64,000 bases of DNA from Rugalucina vietnamica (GCA_964017185.1 OZ024879.1:27624956-27688955), one strand, 5' to 3'. Positions 44,863 to 56,300 are shown, counted from the first letter of the stretch. Program-made: numbers and translations. The notes: generated by a model not told the origin, from the sequence alone.

Positions 44863-46419
44863 ATGGCATCAAACAAGGACCTAGATCCACAGACATCTAG
44901 CTCTTCACAGACTCCAAGATCAGGGTTGGGGACACAACCCCGCCAGTGCTACTCTGCTAGGGAACTGGGTACACCCAGCGGGGAGGTTATTTTTAATTTT
45001 AGTAGGCGTAATGAAGGACAGAATGAGGAAGACCAAGCCAACCTACCACTTGGCGGGAAATCATCCGGGGAGTCATCCGCCAGAGAGGCCTCACGGGGAT
45101 TCGGAAAGTCTCCATGGAGTAACAGAATGGGCAGGTTATCGGATATGCTGGATTCTGTTGGATCCCTAAGAAATGAAATAGCTGGCCAGATGACTACTTT
45201 GAATAATGGATCAGAACATGAGATGTCTTGCTCTAGAGGTGATGGTGAGTACCAGCCTAGGTTTGATGAAGAAAGCGCTTCATCAATTAGAGAGCGGAGA
45301 ATCGTTCGAGAGATATCCGGGCCACGTACCCTGACACTCGGTGAAGTAGAGGATTGCGAGAGGCCTGCTCAGATCCCTACAGCGAGAGGGGGAAGGGTCC
45401 ACAATTTCACAGTTGAACAAGACTCAAACAACTGGGGTGATTTCTGGCAGCGGGATGCACCTGGTCCGGGAAGGAGCAAACCGGACAACGAGGCGCAAAT
45501 GGATAGAAGTAGGAATTCTCAAAGCAGAGTAGGAATTGGTGGTCTCCCTTTGTACAGACCTAGGACTAATAATTTACCTTCTTCACAGCCACCCTTAAGA
45601 ACTAGTCACAAGAAACCTGCCAATTATGATGGCACTACCAGTTTTCAGGATTATTTGGTTCAATTTGAAATGACCAGTGAATTAAACAAATGGGATGAGA
45701 CTACAAAAGCTATGGAACTAGCTACAAGCTTAAGAGGGGCAGCTCAAAGCATTTTAGGTGATTTAAGGCCCGCCCAGTATAAAGATTACGAGTACCTAGT
45801 ATCCGTCTTAACAGATAGGTTTGAGCCCTTAAACCAAACAGAATTATACAGAGCACAAATAAAGGGTAGATTACGAAAGAAATCTGAGACCGTTCAAGAA
45901 CTTGCCCAAGATATCAAACGTCTAGTTAGGCGCGCATATCCCCAAGCAGCTATCGACTTACGCAATCAAATCGCAAGAGATTGTTTTATCGATGCTCTCA
46001 ATGAGCATGAATTAGAATGGTTTGTGTATCAAGGTAAACCCAAAACAGTAGATGAAGCGACGCAGTTGGCGTTAGAGTATGAAGCTTTTCAGAGTGGTCG
46101 AAAAAGATCAGTAATGGTTAGGCAATGCTCTAAGGGAGATAACTCTGATACTGACCCATTGACAAAAATTACAGAGCAAATACAAAAACTGCAAACTGAG
46201 ATGGAAAAGATTAAAGAAAAATCCAGTAAAGGCATAATTTGTCATTCTTGCGGGGAAAGGGGCCACAAAATGATCCGTTGTCCAAAGAACAATAATCAGC
46301 AAAACCACCCTTATAATCGTTACCATAACAACAACAACAGTAGTTATCAAAATAGGGGTAACAATAATCGGTACACCAATGGCAACAGAAACTCTAACAA
46401 CCAGGGAAACTCCCAGTAG
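44863..46419 (+). CDS. gag: Gag polyprotein of the 14.2-kb gypsy element
   Basis: A 518-residue Gag that would assemble the particle around element RNA. Residues 1-250 are polar and disordered, rich in S, R, G and E. Residues about 255-420 match the retrotransposon gag domain pattern (NYDGTTSFQDYLVQFEM ... LATSLRGAAQSILGDL). A coiled coil (KITEQIQKLQTEMEKIKEK) precedes one CCHC zinc knuckle at about residues 460-473 (CHSCGERGHKMIRC). The C-terminus is Asn-rich, probably RNA-binding. The ATG follows stops in the leader. The ORF ends with TAG at 46,417, just after a slippery heptamer, so Gag-Pol would arise by -1 frameshifting. The frame is fully intact. Confidence 0.93.
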   Translation: MASNKDLDPQTSSSSQTPRSGLGTQPRQCYSARELGTPSGEVIFNFSRRNEGQNEEDQANLPLGGKSSGESSAREASRGFGKSPWSNRMGRLSDMLDSVGSLRNEIAGQMTTLNNGSEHEMSCSRGDGEYQPRFDEESASSIRERRIVREISGPRTLTLGEVEDCERPAQIPTARGGRVHNFTVEQDSNNWGDFWQRDAPGPGRSKPDNEAQMDRSRNSQSRVGIGGLPLYRPRTNNLPSSQPPLRTSHKKPANYDGTTSFQDYLVQFEMTSELNKWDETTKAMELATSLRGAAQSILGDLRPAQYKDYEYLVSVLTDRFEPLNQTELYRAQIKGRLRKKSETVQELAQDIKRLVRRAYPQAAIDLRNQIARDCFIDALNEHELEWFVYQGKPKTVDEATQLALEYEAFQSGRKRSVMVRQCSKGDNSDTDPLTKITEQIQKLQTEMEKIKEKSSKGIICHSCGERGHKMIRCPKNNNQQNHPYNRYHNNNNSSYQNRGNNNRYTNGNRNSNNQGNSQ

Positions 46420-49400
46420 CTGATGCTGCGGGTCAAGTGTCAGCAGAATCCTCCCAACAACCAGACCCTGAAATTAATTTTAAGGCAAATGATGGTCTGT
46501 TTATACAATTAGAAATAGAAAATTTGTCGTTAAACTGTCTTCTTGACACGGGTAGTACGGTTACCATCATACATACACTTAAATTCCAGGCATTGTCAGA
46601 AAGGCTTCAACAGAAATTAGAACCGACTAAGTATGTCCTAAGAATGGCGGATGGTGCTCCAGTTCCTTGTGTAGGCCAAGCTTGTCTGCCCTTGAAAGTT
46701 GGAAATGAGGTCTTTCTCCAGTATGTATTGATTGCAGACATAGAAGCACCTTTTGTTTTAGGTTATGATTTCTTGTACCAAAACAACTGTCTTGTAGATG
46801 TACGCCAAGGTTTGTTCGTGTTTGAAGATCAGACTGTACAGTGTGTGCCCGAAAGCAACATGCCTTCTGTATTCCAAATTGCACTACAAGAGACAATTGA
46901 AATCCCAGCTCAAAGCGAAATGATAGCGTTTGGTAAATTTACAGGAGATAGACCCCACTTTTCCACAGCAATGATAGAGCCGTATGATCAAAGCCTTTCT
47001 GACAATGAGATTCTGCTGGCAAAAACTGTAATAGATACCAACTGCGCAGCCATTCCACTTCGCTTCGTAAATTTTAACAGTTTCCCGACTAAGATCTATA
47101 AAAACAAAATAGCTGCAGTTTGTGACATGGTCACTGTAGAATCAAACGGTCAAACTAATACAAATGACAATTCAAGAAATCTTTTCAGTATGAGCGTTCA
47201 CGAACAAGAGGAGATGCCCTTGCCTGAGCATTTGCAAGTAATATACAACTCGAGTACAGAAAATTTATCACCAGAACAAGCCGAGTCAGTCAAAGGTTTA
47301 TTACTAAAATATGCTCACATATTCTCTAAAACAAAGTCAGATTTAGGGAACTGCGATATTATACCGCATCGTATAAACACAGGATTGTCTCCCCCTATAA
47401 GGCTGCCACCGAGACGGGTACCTCTAGCCATCAAAGAAGCTGTAGAAACAGAAGTTCAGCATCTGATAGATACAAACTTAGTAACAAAAAGCAAAAGTGC
47501 ATGGGCATTTCCTCTCGTACCTATCAAAAAGAAAGATGGTAGCATTAGAATATGCGTTGACTACCGGAAATTAAATGAAGTGACACTGCCAGATTCTTAT
47601 CCGTTACCTAGGGTTCAAGATTGTCTAGATGCGCTCGAAGGTGCTAGCTGGTTTTCTGTATTAGATTGCACCTCAGGATTTTTCCAAATTGAGACCCACC
47701 CAAATGATAGGGATAAAACAGCTTTCATTTGTCACAAAGGTCTCTTTGAATTTAAAGTTCTTCCGATGGGGTTAATCAATAGTCCAGCGACGTACCAGAG
47801 AATCTTAGAAACTATCATGGCAGGAAAACAGTATGAAACATGCTTGATCTATTTGGACGACCTTATAGTCTACTCCAAAACATTTGACGAGCACTTGCAG
47901 AGACTAGATGAAGTTTTCGAAAGAATTAGCTTTGCGAACTTAAAATTCTCGCCGAAAAAATGTTTTCTTTTCAGTAGAGAGACAAAATTCTTGGGACATA
48001 GGGTTTCCGCCAATGGGGTATCGACTTGCGATGACAAAGTAGTTGCCGTAAAAGAATGGCCTATACCAACTTGCGTGAAAGATCTTAGGGCTTTCCTCGG
48101 CCTAGCCTCATACTACCGTCGTTTCATAAAGTCCTTTAGTACAATTGCTGCCCCTCTGAACAAACTAACTGAAAAAGGAGTCAATTTCCGATGGTCTTCG
48201 GAATGTCAAACAGCATTTGATTCTTTGAAATCAGCTTTAGTATCTGCCCCTATCTTAGGTTATCCTAATTCCCACGATACTCTGTACCTGGATTGTGATG
48301 CATCATCAGTGGGAATTGGAGCAGTTTTATCACAGGTACAGAATGGACAAGAGCGTGTAATCGCCTACTTCAGTAAAAGTTTGAACAAAACTCAGCGCCA
48401 ATATTGTGTGACAAGGCGCGAATTACTAGCCATATTTGAGGCCGTAAAACATTTTCATTGTTATTTGTATGGTGTTCAATTTATAGTTAGAACAGACCAT
48501 GGTGCTCTTTCATGGCTTATGAAGTTCAAAAATCCCAGTGGACAATTAGCCAGATGGCTGGAAGTGTTGAGTACATACAGGTTTACAATCGAACACAGGG
48601 CGGGCGTAAAACATGGAAATTGTGATTCGCTCTCAAGAGTTAATCGCCCTTGCTCTGCTTGTATACATTGTGAACGCCGTGAACAAGAGGAGAGAGAAGC
48701 ACAATCAAATGATGTGGACAACTGCCGATGTAACCAGTCAAAATCAGAGAAAAGAGAGACTGGGTCAAACTCAGTGATTTTCAATGGTCAAAGGGAGAAA
48801 ACTCCAACAAATTTGACTAAAAATGAAAGTGAGAATAAACTGTCTTTTGAAGCTGAGATGCCAATCTGCAATGACAGTAGGACTGACAATTGCGACGATA
48901 AGGGTTGGGATTCAATGGCCAAGAGTCCAAATCCTTATGGGAGCGAGAAGTCAGAAAATGAAAATGGACATGTTAATCATATTCAAGGACAAAAATGTTA
49001 CAATATAAATTCAAGTGAAGTTGATGTGAATATGGAAAAATGGAAGGAAGCTCAGATTTTAGATTCAAGTATTTCAGTTCTGTACAAGGGGAAGCAACAA
49101 AATATGCGTCCTTCGTGGGAGGACATATCACATACGAACGAAGAGACGAAAACTTATTGGGCTCAGTGGTCTCGACTTGAGCTGCATAATGGTGTATTAT
49201 GTCGAAAGTATTTTGATACCAAAACAGACACAACTTTCTTACAAATAGTACTACCTAAGAGCCTTCGTGATGAAATTTTAACAGAACTGCATGATCATGT
49301 GACTAGCGGACATTTAGGTACTATGAAAACTCTAGAAAAAGTGAAACGCCGTTTCTATTGGCATGACTATAAAGCATTCGTAGAAAGCTGGTGTAGAAAA

Positions 49401-50330
49401 TGTCTGCTGTGTCAATCTAGGAGCCTCCCAAAACTTCGTCCTCGAGCACCAATGAAACAGAGTAGAACAGAAACACCCCTACAGCGAGTTAGTCTGGATC
49501 TATTAGGACCGTTTCCTGAAACAGAAAAGAACCATTACAAATATGTTTTATCAATTTGTGATCACTTTACTCGATGGATAGAGCTTTATCCGATGCGAGA
49601 TATGGAAGCAAGCACTGTTGCTAGGATTTTTGTAGAAGAATTTGTGAGTCGACACGGCCTTGTGCGACAAATACTAACTGATCAAGGGAGACAATTTGAA
49701 TCAAAACTTTTCCAGGAAATATGTCAACTTCTTGACATTGATAAAAAGCGTTCAACAAGTTTCCATCCTCAAACCAATGGAATTCAAGAGCGATTCAATA
49801 GAACCATTGAGGATATGCTTAGTAAATATGTGTCAGCAAATCAAAGAGATTGGGATAAGTATTTACCAATATTATTGCTGGCATACAGGTCCTCAATACA
49901 TGAGAGTACTCATCAGACACCGTATATGATGATGTTTGGTCGTCACGCCCTCCTACCCGTGGATCTGGTCTGTCCTCAACCAAGTACTGAAAGGGAAATG
50001 ACAAGTCATGAATATGTAGATGCTCTAAAAGAGCGACTTGAAAAAGTGTATAAATTAGCTCAATCTGAAATGGCGCAAGCTTGTGACAGACAGAAAAAGA
50101 CCTACGATCATCGCATTTACGTCATACCATATTCAATTGGTGACCTAGTGTGGCTACGAAACCCAATGAAAACTAGAGGCAAATGTCCAAAACTTCAGCC
50201 CAGGTGGGAGGGTCCCTATAAGATACGTAGACAAATTTCAGACTTAGTTTTCGAAATTGAAAAGGTCAAAGGTTCCCGAGTTCAACGGAAGATCGTACAC
50301 AGAAACAGGTTAAAACCTTGTATCCAGTAA
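46398..50330 (+). CDS. pol: Pol polyprotein of the 14.2-kb gypsy element
   Basis: About 1,300 codons with every enzymatic domain intact. The aspartic protease has LLDTGSTVTIIH (about residue 35 from the ATG at 46,437). RT has SIRICVDYRKLNEV, FSVLDCTSGFFQI and the catalytic LIYLDDLIVYS (about residue 470). RNase H has YLDCDASSVGIGAVL. The integrase zinc finger is H-x4-H then CLLC near 950-995, and the core has SLDLLGP, LTDQGRQFES and GIQERFNRTIED, supplying D, D and E. A GPY/F-type end (RWEGPYKIRRQ) follows, and no chromodomain is seen. A charged linker of roughly 140 residues separates RNase H from integrase. The frame opens at 46,398 without a required ATG, as expected for a frameshift product. 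Confidence 0.95.
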   Translation, partial: QPGKLPVADAAGQVSAESSQQPDPEINFKANDGLFIQLEIENLSLNCLLDTGSTVTIIHTLKFQALSERLQQKLEPTKYVLRMADGAPVPCVGQACLPLKVGNEVFLQYVLIADIEAPFVLGYDFLYQNNCLVDVRQGLFVFEDQTVQCVPESNMPSVFQIALQETIEIPAQSEMIAFGKFTGDRPHFSTAMIEPYDQSLSDNEILLAKTVIDTNCAAIPLRFVNFNSFPTKIYKNKIAAVCDMVTVESNGQTNTNDNSRNLFSMSVHEQEEMPLPEHLQVIYNSSTENLSPEQAESVKGLLLKYAHIFSKTKSDLGNCDIIPHRINTGLSPPIRLPPRRVPLAIKEAVETEVQHLIDTNLVTKSKSAWAFPLVPIKKKDGSIRICVDYRKLNEVTLPDSYPLPRVQDCLDALEGASWFSVLDCTSGFFQIETHPNDRDKTAFICHKGLFEFKVLPMGLINSPATYQRILETIMAGKQYETCLIYLDDLIVYSKTFDEHLQRLDEVFERISFANLKFSPKKCFLFSRETKFLGHRVSANGVSTCDDKVVAVKEWPIPTCVKDLRAFLGLASYYRRFIKSFSTIAAPLNKLTEKGVNFRWSSECQTAFDSLKSALVSAPILGYPNSHDTLYLDCDASSVGIGAVLSQVQNGQERVIAYFSKSLNKTQRQYCVTRRELLAIFEAVKHFHCYLYGVQFIVRTDHGALSWLMKFKNPSGQLARWLEVLSTYRFTIEHRAGVKHGNCDSLSRVNRPCSACIHCERREQEEREAQSNDVDNCRCNQSKSEKRETGSNSVIFNGQREKTPTNLTKNESENKLSFEAEMPICNDSRTDNCDDKGWDSMAKSPNPYGSEKSENENGHVNHIQGQKCYNINSSEVDVNMEKWKEAQILDSSISVLYKGKQQNMRPSWEDISHTNEETKTYWAQWSRLELHNGVLCRKYFDTKTDTTFLQIVLPKSLRDEILTELHDHVTSGHLGTMKTLEKVKRRFYWHDYKAFVESWCRKCLLCQSRSLPKLRPRAPMKQSRTETPLQRVSLDLLGPFPETEKNHYKYVLSICDHFTRWIELYPMRDMEASTVARIFVEEFVSRHGLVRQILTDQGRQFESKLFQEICQLLDIDKKRSTSFHPQTNGIQERFNRTIEDMLSKYVSANQRDWDKYLPILLLAYRSSIHESTHQTPYMMMFGRHALLPVDLVCPQPSTEREMTSHEYVDALKERLEKVYKLAQSEMAQACDRQKKTYDHRIYVIPYSIGDLVWLRNPMKTRGKCPKLQPRWEGPYKIRRQISDLVFEIEKVKGSRVQRKIVHRNRLKPCIQ
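46404..46410 (+). promoter_or_regulatory. -1 ribosomal frameshift site GGGAAAC
   Basis: In the gag frame the heptamer reads G GGA AAC, the canonical X XXY YYZ form. It lies 6 nt before the gag stop codon, inside the 22-nt overlap (46,398-46,419) of the gag and pol frames. Slippage places ribosomes exactly in the pol frame, which is closed upstream by a TAA at 46,395. A 3' structure is not obvious by eye, though short GCTG/CAGC complementarity exists downstream. Confidence 0.8.
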
Positions 50331-50917
50331 TCTTGTTCTGTGCCCGTATTCTCGTTGTTAATGAAACAGCTGGAAGTTGTATAGAGTACAGCTATTTAAG
50401 TCAAAGTTTAACAGCCTTGTGTATTTTTTTTTATTGTTGTAAGGAAAATGCACATAAAATGATGTCATGTCTGAGAATATCATTCACCTCGCAGACTGCA
50501 AACCACAAAAATATACTTACATGGTCTGTAGGGTGTAAAGAGCTCTAGTACGCCTTCAAAAGTCTACGTCTCACAACCAGTATCTGACCTGAGAATTCCT
50601 GAAAAAGAAATAGAAGCATATTGATAGAATATCATCACTGATTTAGTACTGACATGGTTTCTTATAAAATGCTTCAATATTTAATATTGTTTTCTTTCTG
50701 AAATTTTAATTTTGCGTATACTATTTAGAGTATACCTTCAGGCGTCAATTCAATAATGATACTGCACATATGATAAATTGGCGGCCATTTTGTCTCCATC
50801 TTTGCCGACATTAGCTGAGCTGCAATGCTACCACTGGCATAGTGAAACTTTAAACTGTCTCTGAAAACAAAGGGTGGATAATAAATACCATGCTCTATCC
50901 TATCATTTCAGATCACT
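50331..50917 (+). other. Spacer between pol and the third ORF
   Basis: Non-coding, AT-rich. It ends with ctatcctatcatttcag at 50,895-50,911, a good 3' splice-acceptor-like sequence 6 nt before the ATG of the third ORF. Confidence 0.6.
50895..50911 (+). promoter_or_regulatory. Splice-acceptor-like sequence upstream of ORF3
   Basis: Pyrimidine-rich tract followed by CAG at 50,909-50,911, then ATCACT and the ATG at 50,918. It could allow a spliced subgenomic mRNA for the third ORF, as retroviruses do for env. The alternative is a leftover intron end from a captured gene. Confidence 0.45.
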
Positions 50918-51235
50918 ATGGCAGACAACAGAGTTGTACGTAGATCGACTTTCCCGGAGGCTATTTCAACTCACACCTGTGAGCGTTGTGGTAGAATATT
51001 CAACGACCTCCGTGGTTTCAGACGACATCTTAGGGAAGTGCATGGGCCAAGAGTTCGGTGTAAATACTGTGGTGCTGATTTTTCCATACACAGGTCATAT
51101 GACCTGCAAATTCATGAGTCCAAATGCCAACGTGACAACTACAGAGCCACTGGACGATTTCGTAAACAACGAGAGCAGAATTCCAGAGATGTAAGACCCA
51201 GAGACCATTATCAGGCAAATAGGCCGAGAGACCAT

Positions 51236-51625
51236 GGTCAGCCTGCAAGACCCAGAATTGAAAGTCAAGGTCAAAAACAAACCCAACGCCCTGTTGACAA
51301 TAGAACAGAGAATGAACCTACAAATACAGTTCAGCATGGTCAGCCTCTAAGACCCAGAATTGAAAGTCAAGGTCAAAATCAAACCAAACGCCCTGTTGTC
51401 AATAGAACAGAGAATCAATCTACAAACACAGTTCAGCCTCTAAGACCCAGAAATGAAAGTCAAGGTCAAAATCAAACCCAACACCCAGTTGTCAATAGAA
51501 CCGAAAACCAACCTACAGTTCAGCATGTTCAGCCTCTTAGACCCAGAAATGAAAGTCAAGGTCAAAACCAAACCCAACACCCTGTTGTTAATAGAACAGT
51601 GAATCAACCTACAAGTACAGTCCAG
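51236..51625 (+). repeat. ~90-bp coding tandem repeat, 4 copies
   Basis: Four copies of a unit containing 'agacccagaattgaaagtca' and 'ccctgttgtcaatagaacag', with in-frame length variation (units of about 84-102 bp, all multiples of 3). It encodes the Q/N/R/P-rich repeats of ORF3. Unit lengths staying in multiples of three suggests past protein-level selection. Confidence 0.85.
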
Positions 51626-52029
51626 TCAGCAGGACAGACTTCGTTGGTGACCCTGTTTGAGGATTTGCCAGCCTCTCCATACCTAAATGTAGATTTAAGT
51701 GGAAACCCATGTAGTCCGGAAATAAATTTAGGGCTTTATGATCAGTCTCATGAGACTATGAATCTCTTTACCGAGCTTGAGCTTGATTCATTTTTCAATA
51801 CAAATGCAACATCTCATCAGCAGGAAACTGTTCCGTCCAGTACTATCGCATCAACAGTTCTTTCTAATAATGTTTGTAGTACTACATGTAGCACTTCTAC
51901 TACATGTAGCAGTTCTGCTTCCACAAATGTGTCTAACATAAATGATCTTTTATCTAATAATTCGGGGCCTATCTCTTTATTCACTGCCGATGGAAAGCAA
52001 ATTCTACTCCTACCTCAGGGATGGCAGGC

Positions 52030-52670
52030 AATTCAGACGAACGTACCGACAGAGACATCGCATACAGACACAAACGTACGGACAGACAAACCGGATACAG
52101 AGACAAACGTACAGAGAGAAATACTGCGTACAGAAATAAACGTACAGGCAGACACACCGCGTACAGAGACAACGCGTACAGAGACAAACGTACAGAGAGA
52201 AATACCGCGTACAGAAATAAACGTACAGGCAGACACACCGCGCAGAGACGAACGTACAGAGAGAGACAACGCGTACAGAAACAAACGTACGGACAGACAC
52301 ACCGCGCACAGAGACGAACGTACACAGAGAGGCAACGCGTACAGAGACAAATGTACCCACAGAGACAACGCGTACAGAAACAAACGTACGGACAGACACA
52401 CCGCGCAGAGACGAACGTACAGAGAGAGACAACGTGTACAGAAACAAACGTACAGACAGACACACCGCGCACAGAGACGAACGTACAGAGAGAGACACCC
52501 CATACAGAGACAAACGTACAGAGAGAAATACTGCGTACAGAAATAAACGTACAGAGAGACACAACTCGTACAGAGACAATCGTACAGAGAGAGACAAACG
52601 TACCAACAGAGACATCGCGTACAGAACCAAACGTACGGACAGACACACCGTGTACAGAGACGACTACAAA
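52030..52670. repeat. Tandem array of ~24/36-bp units, open in nearly all frames
   Basis: Degenerate repeats built from 'acagagacaaacgtacagag' and 'gacagacacaccgcgtacag'. On the plus strand two frames stay open nearly throughout, and on the minus strand three frames of 212-230 codons are open. Units lacking CA (cgcgcagagac instead of cgcgcacagagac) occur at about 52,240 and 52,401. The ORFs on the minus strand are considered artefacts. Confidence 0.85.
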
Positions 52671-53376
52671 GACTAAGACGGTACGACCATTTGAATTTAT
52701 TCCAAAAGCTACAACAAGTCATCAAGAAATAGAGGAGCCTACAGGACCACCTACAGCTTGTTTATCATTATCTTCATCATCATCATCCTCCTCTTCATCA
52801 TCTATTTCTTCTTCCTCGACAACCACTTCATCTTCTTCTTCTTCACCTAATACCCCATTAAAATTACCAAAAAGAGCAGCATCTCGCTCTCCAGTTTTGG
52901 AGCCTCACACTCCAGTATCAGAGCGGAAGAGGAGGAGATTACTGTATGAGCCAACTGGGAATATCAGTGAGGAGGACTATGTCGTTTATTCGCCCTCCAT
53001 GCCCCCCTATTCACCAGAGCCACCTGAGTATGAGCCAACAAAGATTGACCAGAAGAAGCCGAAATTTCCACCAAAACCCCTACACATTCCACTAAATCCA
53101 GTAAAAGATCGTTATTCCTTCCTGGCTCATGATCCTAGAACTCTATTTGCCGGTGCACCATCTTCCTTTTTGCAATCTATGGAAGCTAGAATCATGTGCA
53201 GGGCCAGAAAGGAGGCTCTGCAGATTGGGGCACAGCCCGGGGATATCAAGTATTACATTGACGGGCACGTGATGACAAAAACGGAGACAGTAAAAAAAGA
53301 CGACTTCTTCTACCGACTGACAACAACTGTTACCCCAATACCTACCTCGACAAGAATGGAACACTACACAGACTGA

Positions 53377-56300
53377 TGAGGAGTTTGACTTTCCCCGCTG
53401 TTCCAAAGACTGTCAGGGCTGCGGCAGACGTTTTACCTGTCAATAATAGAAATTTCTAAATTAATTATACATCACTATCTTTGCTGTTACTCTATGAAAA
53501 CATACCTGCATTTTACTGTCAAATCATTATACAAAAAGTATGAAATTAAGACCAAATAATGTTATAGAATTTTGGGTGTTTAAAATTAATGTCAGAATAT
53601 TTATATTTTTTTCTTTCCAAAACTGTTTTCATTGATGAAGTGTTTCCTCTTGACTTGCCGTGTCTGGGATTTTTTTTAGTGTAAATGTCAAGATATTTTT
53701 GTATATTATCCTTAAAATAATCTGATACTTCAACCTCATTCCTAATATTATACTTCACCACATTCTGTCAAAGCTCCCTCAGCCTTCTAGCTCCTCTTCT
53801 ACTACTGCTCCTCTTCAGGATTCTCTTCTTGTCTTCTTGTTTGAATCATTTTCCATCTTACATGTACTTCAGAGTATTTCAAGTAAAGATTTCTACCATA
53901 ATTTGTCTACCTTTTACACACAAAGGAGATTTATGAAATATTGTTCTTTAAATAAATGGATTTTGACATTTATTATCAGACAAACTTAAAGAACATTTTA
54001 AAAGATAACATTCTAGTCATTGTATAGAAGTCTGTTTAGTAATGTTGTATTTTAGCTCCTGAGACTGATCATGACTGTTTTAGTGTTAAATATCTTAACA
54101 TTATGATACATTCCATTGGATATTTACTGGGACTGTACATTTGTATTGAATTCTGTTTATAGGGTTGTTCAGATTATTATTAGGAAGGGGGCTCTAAATA
54201 TTTGACTGTGAGGATGTGAATTTAATGTGCAGATTCTGAGTCTGAGTTTCTGTAGGGCACCATTATGTCAGTCTGTAGCTCAAGCTGATTCTAGTAAACA
54301 TTTCATTGATTTCATAAGGAAGGAGAGTTAATAATTTTAAGACTATGGATTTGACGTTAATTCAAGTATTATAACGTTTAAATTAGCTGTATGTATGTAC
54401 AGTGCCTGTAGTAAATATACATGGGCAAATGACTGTTATATGATTTTGTTTGCTAAACTATGTACATCAGATGTTTTGTTCAAGTTGCAACCAAATACTG
54501 TTGTATGTGATGCTGATGATCTCAAATTATCATTATTGTTATTATTGCTGTTGTTATTGGAGATATTGCTCAAATCTACTGCATGTGCCATATTAGTAAT
54601 GACAAAATAATATTATTTCATTAGTTTATCATTATAAATATAGATATATATTTTTATGTGTTCCTCAAAGTTCTAGTCAGAATATTTCATAACATTCCAT
54701 CAGATTCATCTCGTTTCAAAATTATTTCCATGACTTCTCATAGAGTAAGATTTTGCAATTTTTAAATGGCTTATTTTTCAATTAAATGATACAAGTCATA
54801 AATATTAAGTGATACATTTTTTTTTCTTATTTTCTAAACATTCGTCCATTTAAGAAGTTCAAAAGATCTCATTTTTATAAATTCATCAGCATCATTCATT
54901 TTTGTTTGTCATTGAAATATTTTATTGAAAAAAAAAAAAAAATAAAATAAAAAAAAAAAAAAAAGTTACTGACAATGCATTTTTGAGATCAAATGTTTTG
55001 TTGAGGAGTCTGGTTTTGTGCCTCAGATGCTGTGGCAGTTTAAGACATTATTGGAATGAAATTTTACCACAGTGAATGAAATTGCATTGCTAAATTGATT
55101 TATCAAGAATGCATGTCACTATGACTGAATGATAGTACTTTTAATATGAATGTTGGTTGCTGTGTTAACACATTGTATAATTCAAATACAGTTCAAGGGA
55201 GATAACTGGTGATTGTATATTGTATTGTATGCCTTTTTCAACAACTTTGTATGCCCTTGCTGGGCTCAAAATTGGTCAAATTAAGTCTTGTATTGTAAGT
55301 GTTGTAACTGATGTCATGCATATAGGATTCTCCTGAGTGGAAAATGTGTATGTGTATACTTTTGAAGATATTTTTTTTTCCCTTTTGATGTCAATAAAAA
55401 AAATGTCCATCTGATTATTAGCAAATTAAGTCAGATCAATCATAATTACATGCTGTATAATGAGTTGCATAAATCTAAAAGTTTTCTAGATATCAAGGAT
55501 GATTATATATGTCTTGAATGTCCATCATATGATATATTCAGCATTCAGTCTAAATCAATATTACTGTATAGATCATCAGGATAGAAATAAGGTTGTATTT
55601 GTGTATGTTTTTAAAGATATGAATGTGCAGATCTATTTAACATTTAGATCTTTTCTTCAGATGTTTCCTTAAGAATTTCATAGTGTGTAAATGTCTGATT
55701 TTGATAAGTTAACTTTCTAACACAGCAACCAAACTACTTGTGTTCATATGTATTGAATTGAATGTAGAATTATGACTGTGTTTTGTGTTAATTCATAAAT
55801 TTATTGTTTTGTGAAAGAGAACGGTTAAATGTCACAGATGTATTCCAAGATCTATTTCTTGGATAAATTTTATCCAAAACGATAAGGTAGAGTATGAATT
55901 TGGTATAATTAAGTTGATATGTGCAGGCTTGTAATTTTAACTTGTCTTTTTCAAAAAGATTGCTTAATATTACATTACAAGTGTGAAGGTGACATTATAG
56001 CCATTCCTCTCTTTCTTTTGCATGTATTTGGTACAGGTCTTGATTGTTTAATATAGTTGTTCTTCTAAACATGTATAATATTGACTTTATGTTGATCTAT
56101 GATACATGGGAATATTGCTCCCTATTGCTCAAATATTGTTAATTCCATCTTGCTCAAGATGTATCTTTTGTGTCATATTTGAAGCAGTTGTGCCTTAACT
56201 ATTGATGAATCTTGTAGTGTACATGTTGATAATTGATATAAAGAAATCTTAATTCAGTGTTCATATTCAAATCAATCTAAATCAAATATGGACTGTTCTT

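Larger units (their letters stand above)
50918..53376 (+). pseudogene. Third ORF: zinc-finger protein, env position, frame-split in this copy
   Basis: The N-terminus has two zinc-finger motifs: CERCGRIFNDLRGFRRHLREVH (C-x2-C-x12-H-x4-H) and CKYCGADF...HESKC, a C2HC variant. A 31-residue repeat block follows (LRPRNESQGQNQTQHPVVN, four copies), then a Ser/Thr-rich part, then a second repeat array (52,030-52,670), a poly-Ser stretch, and a C-terminal region with a basic patch (PVSERKRRRLL), a Pro-rich segment and FAGAPSSFLQSMEARIMCRA. I recognise no family for the C-terminus. The N-terminal frame (50,918-52,546) and the C-terminal frame (52,021-53,376) differ. Two CA losses at about 52,244 and 52,405 account for the shift. 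Whether it is a captured gene or an element gene is open. No signal peptide or membrane segment was seen, so it is not an envelope protein. Confidence 0.7.

Noticed and set aside
50874-51194. Alternative ORF overlapping the start of ORF3
   Set aside because: It is out of frame with the zinc-finger reading, which has the proper C-x2-C...H-x4-H spacing.
51981-52725. Three long minus-strand ORFs of 212-230 codons
   Set aside because: They are the ORF3 repeat array read backwards; low-complexity Cys/Val/Ser repeats with no independent start or motif.
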